This document shows, one piece after another, positions 7,717-14,785 of a stretch of DNA of 64,000 bases. The stretch's first letter is position 1; each line of letters begins with the position of its first letter. A model generated the notes under the pieces. The model was not told the DNA's origin, did not search any database, and worked only from the letters and a program-made list of their open reading frames with translations. A program made the position numbers and the translations under genes. This DNA is from Planctomycetota bacterium (GTDB lineage: Bacteria; Planctomycetota; Planctomycetia; Gemmatales; Gemmataceae), in the NCBI GenBank assembly GCA_016191165.1, contig JACPPF010000089.1, forward strand, positions 1-64,000. Direction: 5' to 3'.

Positions 7717-9554
7717 ACAAGACCAGGCTTCAGCAATACCTTCCCGCGCTGATCGCGGTCGGTGTTACCGCCATTTATTTCGGCATCAACATGCGGCCGC
7801 GCTCGGATGCGAGCGGAGAGTTCCAGTATGCGAAGTTCGGCCGATTGGCGGTGATCGACGGCGGCCGGCTCAAGCCGATGCAGACCGTGGCGCAAACCAA
7901 ACTGATGATCGTCACGCACCGCTCGGCCCTGTCTGAAAAGGAAGGGACGTTCCCGGCGGCCAAGTGGTTGCTGGATTGCATGACGACGCCCTTGCCCGGC
8001 GACCCGATTTTTTCCGCCATGTTCCCCGACGGCGCCGAAGCGGCGGTGGCCTTCAAGCAGGAGGTTTTCCGCATCGAGAACGATCAGGTCCTGCGCCTGC
8101 TCAAGTTGACGCCGCGATCGGGTTACCGGTATTCGATCGTTGACATTGCTCCCCGTTATCCCGAACTGGAACAGGCGGTCAAGGAGGTTCTTGGCGACGA
8201 AACCCGCGGCATCCCCGCGAAAGATCCCAAAAACTACAAGCTCTACGATGCCAAGGTCGCCGAATTGTGGCAGCACTTGAACTTGTACATGAAGGCCGCT
8301 CATCATGGCACGTTGCTGGTCATTCCCAATCCGGACGGCAGCGACCAGTGGACGACGTTCCGCGATGCCCACGCCAAGTTTGGCGACGCCTTCGATCAAG
8401 ATCAACTGCCCGATGCGCCCGACGCCAAGGCCTATGGCTTTTACCGCACCCTGCTCGTCGCCTATCAAAGCAAGGACAAGGCCGGCTTCAACCGGGCTCT
8501 GGATTCCTATCTCGCCACCTCTCAAGGCGGCGGCCTGATCAACCCAACGAAGATCGGGGTTGAGATCTTCTTTAACAACTTCGCGCCGTTTTATCTCTGT
8601 CTGGTCGTTTACGGCTTTGTTGCCGTGATCGCCGGCTTTTCCTGGCTGGCGCCGGCCTGGACCCGGCAGATTCAGCAGGGCTGCTACGCCGCCATGGCCC
8701 TGGCGTTTGTCGTTCACATTTCGGGCCTGGTGTTACGCATGTACTTGCAGGATCGCCTGTTTGTCTTTGTCACGAACCTTTACTCCTCGGCCGTGTTTAT
8801 TGGCCTGGGTTGCGTGTTCTTCTGCCTGATCGCGGAGGTTTTCTACAAGAACGGCATCGCCATCGTGGTCGGCACGACGACTGGATTTTGCACGTTGATC
8901 ATCGCGCACATGCTCAGCCTGTCGGGCGACACGATGGAGATGATGCAGGCGGTGCTCGACACGAACTTCTGGCTCGCCACGCACGTGACGATTATCACGC
9001 TGGGATACACCTCGGCGTTTGTCGCGGGATTCATGGGGATCGCGTACATCTTCCTGGGGCTGTTCACGAACATGCTTCGCAAGGAGGGCTCGGCGGAACT
9101 GACGCGCATGACCTACGGCGTCCTGTGCGCCGGAATGTTTCTCAGCTTTGTCGGCACCGTGCTCGGTGGGTTGTGGGCCGACTATTCCTGGGGCCGCTTT
9201 TGGGGCTGGGACCCGAAGGAAAACGGCGCGCTGCTCATCGTGATCTGGATCGCGCTCATCCTGCACGCGCGCTGGGGCGGCATGGTGAAACAGCGCGGCA
9301 TTGCCGTCTTGAGCGTCCTGGGCATCGTGGTCACGTCCTGGTCGTGGTTCGGGACCAACTTCCTGGGCGTGGGGCTGCATTCCTATGGCTTCCGTCAGGG
9401 CGCCATGATGACGCTGATTCTGATCGATCTCGGCTTCATCGCCATCGCCGGGCTGGGGTTGATCCCCCTGGAACACTGGACGAGTTTCCGCCCGCATGAG
9501 CCGACGCCGTTCAAGCCCACCGGGGGCGCCAGGCCGAAACCGGCGGGAGTATGA
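7713..9554 (+). CDS. ccsA: CcsA-type cytochrome c assembly protein (haem handling)
   Basis: A 613-residue protein starting at the ATG that overlaps the ResB stop. After a first membrane anchor comes a soluble region of about 250 residues, then a block of at least eight transmembrane helices. The tryptophan-rich haem-handling motif WGWDPKENGALL at about residues 496-507 is the signature of the CcmC/CcmF/CcsA family. CcsA and ResB form the System II cytochrome c synthetase. The N-terminal soluble domain makes this protein longer than typical CcsA (about 300-400 residues). The need for c-type cytochromes fits the CxxCH-containing PSD1 protein encoded at 14786. Confidence 0.9.
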   Translation: MNKTRLQQYLPALIAVGVTAIYFGINMRPRSDASGEFQYAKFGRLAVIDGGRLKPMQTVAQTKLMIVTHRSALSEKEGTFPAAKWLLDCMTTPLPGDPIFSAMFPDGAEAAVAFKQEVFRIENDQVLRLLKLTPRSGYRYSIVDIAPRYPELEQAVKEVLGDETRGIPAKDPKNYKLYDAKVAELWQHLNLYMKAAHHGTLLVIPNPDGSDQWTTFRDAHAKFGDAFDQDQLPDAPDAKAYGFYRTLLVAYQSKDKAGFNRALDSYLATSQGGGLINPTKIGVEIFFNNFAPFYLCLVVYGFVAVIAGFSWLAPAWTRQIQQGCYAAMALAFVVHISGLVLRMYLQDRLFVFVTNLYSSAVFIGLGCVFFCLIAEVFYKNGIAIVVGTTTGFCTLIIAHMLSLSGDTMEMMQAVLDTNFWLATHVTIITLGYTSAFVAGFMGIAYIFLGLFTNMLRKEGSAELTRMTYGVLCAGMFLSFVGTVLGGLWADYSWGRFWGWDPKENGALLIVIWIALILHARWGGMVKQRGIAVLSVLGIVVTSWSWFGTNFLGVGLHSYGFRQGAMMTLILIDLGFIAIAGLGLIPLEHWTSFRPHEPTPFKPTGGARPKPAGV

Positions 9555-9677
9555 CATTCAACCCACGCCCCAGGATGAACACCGCGATTCCTGGGGGGTT
9601 TGCCTGCGCGCAATTCTCGGTTACAATGGTGTAAGTCGTTGCCCTGTTCCCATCGTTCGCTTTTTGCGGTAGCCGAT

Positions 9678-10610
9678 ATGCCTGTCTCCGTCACCTGCCA
9701 ATGCGGCGCAAAGCTGGAGATTGACGAGAAATTTCTCGGCAAGGAGGTGCTGTGTCCGGACTGCCAGCGCCCGTTGCCGACGAAGGCCCCCGCCGCGCCT
9801 CCCCCGTTGGAGCTGCCCGACCATAAGCGTACGAGCGGCCTGGCGGTGTTGAGTCTTTCGCTTTCGCTCGTCGGTGCATTTCTGGGCGGCGGGATCGCGG
9901 GAATTGTGGTCGGGCTTTTCGCCATCAAGGAGATTGCCGCGAAACCGGGCAAGCTGCAAGGCCTCAATCTCGCCCGGGCGGGCATCATCACGGGCGCGGT
10001 CGGAACCTTCTTGCTGCTGGCGTCGCTGGTCTCTCCTTACGTCTTTGGCGTGGACGAATTCCTGCGCCTGCTCACCTACGGCCGGGGCGTGAATCGCAAC
10101 CTCAAGGATCCGATCGTGGTGCCGGTGGGCAATGGCGAGATCAGCCTCAAGCGGCCATCGTCGGGTCGCTGGGGCATCTACACACCGCCGATCCGGCAGA
10201 ATACGGCGTTTCAGAGCGATCCGCTCCTGTTGATCAACACGGCCGACGACGCGTTCATCGCCTGTCAGGACATCGATATCAACCTGGACGACCGCAACGA
10301 GGCGACGTTGATGGCCAAGGTGCTGGACCGCGTTCGCAAGTCAGCGCTCTTGAACATCGTGGGCGGGCTGGGCCGCAACGAGGCGCCCGAGCCGACCGTG
10401 GTCGAGAAGAAGGCGTTGACGCCCGAGGGACTGCAAGAAATCATTCTGGACATTCGCCTGGGTGGGCACGAGCGCCGGTTGCTGGTGCAATATTCGACGA
10501 AGGATCGCATCAAGGCGTTCATTCGCGTCGGCTGTGCCCGGCGTAGTCTGTTCGAGCGCGTCGAGAAAGACTTTCGCGAGGCGTTCGCGGAATTTCGAGC
10601 GATGATATGA
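9678..10610 (+). CDS. Zinc-ribbon membrane protein with DUF4190-like segment
   Basis: A 310-residue protein starting MPVSVTCQCGAKLEIDEKF. Residues 7-27 carry a zinc ribbon of CxC...CPDC type. Two hydrophobic segments (about 55-85 with LAVLSLSLSLVGAFLGGGIAGIVVGLFAI, and 100-122) resemble the DUF4190 membrane hairpin. The C-terminal 190 residues are predicted soluble, beta-rich and unrecognised. The stop overlaps the next start (ATGA). An upstream in-frame GTG/ATG extension was not used because it would place 26 unrelated residues before the ribbon. Confidence 0.8.
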   Translation: MPVSVTCQCGAKLEIDEKFLGKEVLCPDCQRPLPTKAPAAPPPLELPDHKRTSGLAVLSLSLSLVGAFLGGGIAGIVVGLFAIKEIAAKPGKLQGLNLARAGIITGAVGTFLLLASLVSPYVFGVDEFLRLLTYGRGVNRNLKDPIVVPVGNGEISLKRPSSGRWGIYTPPIRQNTAFQSDPLLLINTADDAFIACQDIDINLDDRNEATLMAKVLDRVRKSALLNIVGGLGRNEAPEPTVVEKKALTPEGLQEIILDIRLGGHERRLLVQYSTKDRIKAFIRVGCARRSLFERVEKDFREAFAEFRAMI

Positions 10611-11371
10611 TCTGGTTCACCTGCAAAAAGTGCAACAAGACGCACAGCCGAACGGAGAGTTCGGCGGGAACGATGATTTTCTGCGATTGCGGGCAGGGGT
10701 TGACGGTGCCGTGGGAGAGCACGGCAGCGCCGCCGCCGACGCCCGCGGTGGTGGACGTGCCCAGGGTACCCGACCTGGCGCCGATCCAGTTCGACCCGGT
10801 GCCGATCACGACGCCCAACGCGCCGCCGCGTTCGAGCACGGGCAGCAGCTATCCGAGCAAGCCGCCGCCGATCGACGACGAGCGCCCCTATCGGCGTGGG
10901 CGCAACGAGAAGCGCGATCCGGATTTTTGCTTTAACCACCAGCGCCGGCCCAAGGTGCAGACGTGCGCCGAATGCGAAGAGGCGTTTTGTGCCGATTGCG
11001 TTTCGCGATTTCAGGGCGCGCTGCTGTGCGGGCCGTGCAAGAACTTCCGAGCGCGCCGGCAGGAGTTGCCCCCGAACGCGTCGACGATGGCCAACGCCAG
11101 TCTGATTATTCCCCTGATTACCGCGCCGCTCATGATGTGTTGGCTTTTGTATCAGCCCGGGCACGATGCGATGCGCGTCTTGAGTTTCCTGTCGCTGTTG
11201 CCTCAACTCCTGGCGCTTGGCCTGGGCGCCTGGGCCCTTTACGACGCGGAGCGCGAACGCAAGGGGGGCGGGCAGTGGGTCGCCATCAGCGGCGTGACCA
11301 CGGCCACGCTGACCTGCGTGCTGATGCTGCTGATCAACCTGGCGGCCACGCGCCTGGCGGCGCCAGCCTGA
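10607..11371 (+). CDS. Zinc-binding membrane protein (zinc ribbon plus B-box-like finger)
   Basis: A 254-residue protein translationally coupled to the preceding gene. It has two metal-binding regions. The first is an N-terminal ribbon, CKKCNKTHSRTESSAGTMIF followed by CDCG. The second is a B-box-like finger near residues 105-150, with FCFNHQRRP, CAECEEAFCADCVSRF and LCGPC. Three hydrophobic helices follow (from about 165 to the end). It resembles its two neighbours in architecture and is likely to act with them at the membrane. No enzymatic motif is visible. Confidence 0.8.
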   Translation: MIWFTCKKCNKTHSRTESSAGTMIFCDCGQGLTVPWESTAAPPPTPAVVDVPRVPDLAPIQFDPVPITTPNAPPRSSTGSSYPSKPPPIDDERPYRRGRNEKRDPDFCFNHQRRPKVQTCAECEEAFCADCVSRFQGALLCGPCKNFRARRQELPPNASTMANASLIIPLITAPLMMCWLLYQPGHDAMRVLSFLSLLPQLLALGLGAWALYDAERERKGGGQWVAISGVTTATLTCVLMLLINLAATRLAAPA

Positions 11372-11372
11372 T

Positions 11373-11432
11373 AAGCCGCTTGCGGCTTAGCGTTCGCACG
11401 GCGCCGCACGAACGCAAAGCCGCAAGCGGCTT
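11373..11432. repeat. Inverted repeat, 29-bp arms, between two zinc-finger genes
   Basis: Arms 11373-11401 and 11404-11432 (AAGCCGCTTGCGG...) pair with about one mismatch and almost no loop. The element begins one base after the upstream stop codon. Similar 'GCTTGCGG...CCGCAAGC' arms occur at 40781-40824. Confidence 0.8.
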
Positions 11433-11445
11433 GGGTAGTATTACG

Positions 11446-12045
11446 ATGATCGAATGCCCCTACTGCTACCGTGTCTTCCGCCAGCCGCCGGAGAAGCTCG
11501 GCGCGCGCTGCCCGAAATGCAAGATGCCTCTTTACGAAGACCCGGCCAAGCGCAAGAAGAATCCTGAGAAGGACTACGGCCCCTGCGTTCAGCATCCGGA
11601 GGCGCAGAGCGTGGCGCGGTGCAGCCGTTGCGATACGCCGATGTGCCAGACCTGCCGGACGCGCTGGCACGAGGAGCCGGTGTGCCCGCGCTGCGTCGAT
11701 GAGTCGATTGCCGACGACGAGCCCAGCCCGCGCGAGGCCCAGCTCCAGACCAAGCACGCCTGGACCGGCGTGATCCTGGCCTTCACCGGCTGGATGCTCC
11801 TGCTGTTGACCCTGGCGCCGCTATCGATGTTCAACCCCGGCCCGGTCAAGCCGATCATTTTGTTCTCGACCTATTTCCTTGCTCTGGGCAGCTTCCTGCC
11901 CGCCATCTTCGGCCTTGGCTACGCCGCCTCGGCGATTCGGTTGCGCGGCGATCATGGCAAACTCGCAACCATCGGCCTGGCCAGCGCGGGTTCACAACTC
12001 GGGCTGGCCCTCGGTATTTTCGTGCTGAATGTCTGGCACAATTAG
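11446..12045 (+). CDS. Zinc-finger membrane protein, third of the set
   Basis: The 199-residue product begins MIECPYCYRVFRQPPEKLGA. It has an N-terminal ribbon CPYC...CPKC, a B-box-like finger (CVQHPEAQSVARCSRCDTP, CQTCRTRWHEEPVCPRC) and two C-terminal hydrophobic segments (LAFTGWMLLLLTLAPLSMF; LFSTYFLALGSFLPAIFGLG). The middle finger is clearly related to that of the preceding gene. The reading frame is open well upstream, but the palindrome at 11373-11432 lies in that extension, so the ATG at 11446 is preferred. Function unknown. Confidence 0.78.
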   Translation: MIECPYCYRVFRQPPEKLGARCPKCKMPLYEDPAKRKKNPEKDYGPCVQHPEAQSVARCSRCDTPMCQTCRTRWHEEPVCPRCVDESIADDEPSPREAQLQTKHAWTGVILAFTGWMLLLLTLAPLSMFNPGPVKPIILFSTYFLALGSFLPAIFGLGYAASAIRLRGDHGKLATIGLASAGSQLGLALGIFVLNVWHN

Positions 12046-12055
12046 GGCCGTTCCC

Positions 12056-12829
12056 ATGGCGAACCCATTTCCTGGCATGGACCCCTATCTCGAAGGCGAT
12101 TTGTGGATGTCCGTCCACACCGACCTGTGCGGGGAGATCGCCCGGCAACTGGCACCGAAGGTCCGGCCCAAGTATGTCGTCCTGAGCACCCGACGTGTCG
12201 TTCTGGCGCCACCCGATGAAAACGAGCAAACGTACGGCAATCGCTTTCCGGATGTTGGCGTGTTGACCACAGCCCCACCGGCGACGCCACCGACAGGGTT
12301 GGCCGCGGCCCCGTTGATACTGCCCGCCGAGTTTCCGGAACCAATACCGCATATCAGCGTCGAGATTCGCGACGTTGCCCAGCGTCGCCTCGTGGCTTGC
12401 ATCGAAGTGCTTTCACCGACGAATAAAGTCGGACCTGGACGTGAAGAGTACGCGGGCAAGCGGTTGCAAATCTTGTCCGGCTCGGCTCACCTGTTAGAAA
12501 TCGATCTACTTCGGTCCGGAACGCGGTTCCCAACAGGAAAGCCTCTGCCAGCCTCCCCGTACTTCGTGTTTCTGAGCCGGGCCGAGCGACGTAAGGACGT
12601 GGAGGTCTGGCCAATCTCGCTAAAAGCACCGCTGCCCGAGGTTGCCGTGCCTTTGTTGGCGGGCGATGCGGACGCCAGGCTCGATTTGCAGCAGGCGCTC
12701 AAGACCGTGTACGACATTCTTGGCTACGACGAGTTGATCGACTACCGCCAACCTCCGCCAGGGTCCTGGAGCGAAGCCGATTTGCAATGGCTGGATCAAC
12801 AGTTGCGAACCAAGAACCGGCGAGTCTAA
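12056..12829 (+). CDS. DUF4058 family protein
   Basis: A 257-residue protein with the family's N-terminal signature MANPFPGMDPYLEG. Further family-like stretches are IPHISVEIRD, LVACIEVLSPTNKVGPGREEY and a C-terminal YDELIDYRQPPPGSW. Genes of this family are common and multicopy in planctomycetes and cyanobacteria; their function is not established. It starts 11 bases after the zinc-finger gene and its stop overlaps that of the convergent sialidase-like gene by four bases. A second DUF4058 gene starts at 63736. Confidence 0.88.
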   Translation: MANPFPGMDPYLEGDLWMSVHTDLCGEIARQLAPKVRPKYVVLSTRRVVLAPPDENEQTYGNRFPDVGVLTTAPPATPPTGLAAAPLILPAEFPEPIPHISVEIRDVAQRRLVACIEVLSPTNKVGPGREEYAGKRLQILSGSAHLLEIDLLRSGTRFPTGKPLPASPYFVFLSRAERRKDVEVWPISLKAPLPEVAVPLLAGDADARLDLQQALKTVYDILGYDELIDYRQPPPGSWSEADLQWLDQQLRTKNRRV

Positions 12830-13956
12830 AACTTCCGCGCCAGCCGATCCAACTCCTCCAACTTCAGACGCACGCTCACGATGTATGGCATCTCGCCCTT
12901 CGTCCAGTGGCCGTAGGTGGTGGTCACGATCGTGTCGTCCGGCAAGACTTCAACACCTGGGTAGGCGCAGTCGTAACCCTTGTAGTTTTTCATCAGGCGG
13001 ACGCGGTACTGCCCCTCGCGATTTTTGACGATGTCGTCATACCTGCCAACCCACGCGACCCAGTCTCCCTTGGTTTTACTTTCCAGGGTCGTGTCGCGAA
13101 AGCTGATGAAGAGTCGGCCATCCTTCGTGTAACGGCCCTGGTGGCGATCGCCCGTGAGCGAGCCGGGCAGTTCGCGCGGCTTCGTCCAGGTGACGCCTTC
13201 ATCGTTGGAAAAAATGACGTGCGAATTGAGCTTGCGGCTATTTTCTCGCATCAGCACGGCCATTTGCTTGCCGTCGGGCGAGCGGATGAGGCCGGGTTCG
13301 CACAGCCAGGCGCCGGGCTTCTCGGCGATGGCGACGGGCGGCCCCCAGGTGAGACCGCCGTCCTTGGAGAGCGTCTTGTAGATGCGGTATTCTCTGGGGT
13401 TGCGTTTCTTGCCATCGAGACCGAAGGCGCCGGTGTGAAAGAGCGCCATGTAGTCGCCGTTTTTGAGGCGGGTAACGCTGGACATGGCGACGATGCCGCC
13501 GAAATCGCCGATCGCTTTCAACGCGCTCCAGGTCCTGCCGTCGTCGGCCGAGTGAGCCATGCGAATGGGGTAGATGCCGGAAAAGATGACGAGATGTTTG
13601 TGCCCCCTGGGATCGATGGTGCGATAGAGAGTCGGTGTTTCCTTGGAGGTCGCCCAGTTCGCGGGCGTCGGCAGACGTTGGCTCCAGGTCAGGCCGCCGT
13701 CGCTGGAACGCTTCATGACGATGGCGCCTTTGCCGTGGCCCTTCGGGTAGACGATCAGCATCGACTTGCCGTCCTCGAAGAGAAAGGTTGTGGGATGCCC
13801 GAGGTACTGGCCCTTCTCGCGATCGACGATCACCTGACGCTGCGTCTGATTCGCCAGATCGAGCAGCGGGATGGCGTAACCGCGGGAGATTTTCGTTTGC
13901 CCTTCCACCGCCAGCAACGGCGTGAGAGCGATGGCGAGGGCAAAGACGTATCGCAT
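12826..13956 (-). CDS. Secreted sialidase/neuraminidase-like BNR repeat protein
   Basis: A 376-residue protein. The start chosen (MRYVFALAIALTPLLAVEG) has a strong AAGGAGGT 5 bases upstream and a signal peptide; an upstream in-frame start would overlap the mazF coding region. At least four Asp-box (BNR) turns are visible: SSDGGLTWSQ, SADDGRTWSAL, SKDGGLTWGPP and SNDEGVTWTKP, the pattern of a six-bladed sialidase-like propeller. It likely binds or cleaves sugars outside the cell; whether catalytic Arg/Glu/Tyr residues are conserved was not resolved. It begins 23 bases after the mazF stop on the same strand, so it may be read from the mazEF promoter. Confidence 0.82.
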   Translation of the reverse strand: MRYVFALAIALTPLLAVEGQTKISRGYAIPLLDLANQTQRQVIVDREKGQYLGHPTTFLFEDGKSMLIVYPKGHGKGAIVMKRSSDGGLTWSQRLPTPANWATSKETPTLYRTIDPRGHKHLVIFSGIYPIRMAHSADDGRTWSALKAIGDFGGIVAMSSVTRLKNGDYMALFHTGAFGLDGKKRNPREYRIYKTLSKDGGLTWGPPVAIAEKPGAWLCEPGLIRSPDGKQMAVLMRENSRKLNSHVIFSNDEGVTWTKPRELPGSLTGDRHQGRYTKDGRLFISFRDTTLESKTKGDWVAWVGRYDDIVKNREGQYRVRLMKNYKGYDCAYPGVEVLPDDTIVTTTYGHWTKGEMPYIVSVRLKLEELDRLARKF

Positions 13957-13979
13957 GGGAACCTCCTTTGGGTCAAGAA

Positions 13980-14357
13980 TCAGAACTCGCCACCTTCGTC
14001 CGCTTCCGGATCGATCAGCGTCAGTAATTTTTCGATCACGTCGTCCAAAACCTCTCCCGGCATGTGACAGAGCAGGGTTGCGCGACGAGGTTTCCATGCC
14101 AGGTTCTTCAATTGATCGGCGAGGACCACTCCGCTCACCTGAAGGCCCTCGGGGATATCAACTTTGTAGGGACAACCTTTGGCCTGACTCGTGATGGGGC
14201 AAACCAAGGCCAGGCCGGAGGGACGATTGTAGACGCTGGGCGAGAGGACGAGAGCGGGTCGCCGTCCGGCCTGTTCGTGGCCCGTCTGCGGGTCGAAATC
14301 CAGCCACACCACGTCTCCGCGATCCGGAATGTACCCTTTGGTGGGTTTGCTTACCGT
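13980..14357 (-). CDS. mazF: MazF/PemK-type endoribonuclease toxin, apparent ACG start
   Basis: MazF toxins cut mRNA at short motifs and are neutralised by MazE. From the first conventional start (GTG at 14312) the protein has 110 residues and begins inside the fold at VVWLDFDPQTGHEQAGRRPA. The same frame continues upstream for 15 codons as VSKPTKGYIPDRGD, which matches the start of known MazF proteins (E. coli: MVSRYVPDMGD). The codon where ATG is expected is ACG (14357-14355), six bases after a perfect GGAGG. The antitoxin stop TAA overlaps this start region, the usual mazEF layout. The toxin core (RRPALVLSPSVYN, LVCPITSQ, VVLADQLKNLAW) looks intact. Reduced initiation at ACG would lower toxin output relative to antitoxin. 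Confidence 0.85.
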   Translation of the reverse strand, partial: TVSKPTKGYIPDRGDVVWLDFDPQTGHEQAGRRPALVLSPSVYNRPSGLALVCPITSQAKGCPYKVDIPEGLQVSGVVLADQLKNLAWKPRRATLLCHMPGEVLDDVIEKLLTLIDPEADEGGEF

Positions 14358-14581
14358 ACCTCGCCTCCGACCGGCTTGCCCGTGCTGACTTCTGCATGGC
14401 GGTTTTTCTTGGTAATTCCCGCGACCAGCTGCTTCAGGGAATACTTTCGCTTGAGTCGGCCCACCTTACGAATATGAATCTCCTCCGGCCCAACCCGCTC
14501 CATCGTCACGGTGCAACCGGCGAAATCGGCAAACAGGGTGGTGCGAGCCTTGATGTCCACTTTTCGAATTCGTTTTTGCAT
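14351..14581 (-). CDS. mazE: MazE/AbrB-type antitoxin
   Basis: A 76-residue protein starting MQKRIRKVDIKARTT, with GGAG 8 bases upstream. The C-terminal half (RKYSLKQLVAGITKKNRHAEVSTGKPVGGEV) matches the toxin-binding tail of MazE proteins, which reads roughly 'YTLEELLAGITPENRHEEVDTGPPVGKE'. The N-terminal half should be a swapped-hairpin DNA-binding domain that represses the operon and appears diverged. It overlaps the start of mazF by 7 bases. The frame is open further upstream to 14668, but that extension lacks a good ribosome site. Confidence 0.82.
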   Translation of the reverse strand: MQKRIRKVDIKARTTLFADFAGCTVTMERVGPEEIHIRKVGRLKRKYSLKQLVAGITKKNRHAEVSTGKPVGGEVR

Positions 14582-14785
14582 CGAATGTACTCCGGCCCTT
14601 GGAATTTGCCCACCATGAACACTTACCCGAAAGCGACGGGTTATCAAGAGGGATTTCCCCTTTCCCACCGGGAGGGACCGTTTGCTGATTTCGTCTGTCG
14701 AGCCAGGAATTCCGCTTTCACTTCACGCCAACTCCATTAAAATCGATAACAACGCCGCTCTTCAAACTCGAGAGATGGTCCTGCC

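Noticed and set aside
12787-14067. Long plus-strand frame opposite the sialidase-like gene
   Set aside because: The minus strand carries four Asp boxes, a signal peptide and a strong ribosome site; the plus frame has none of these.
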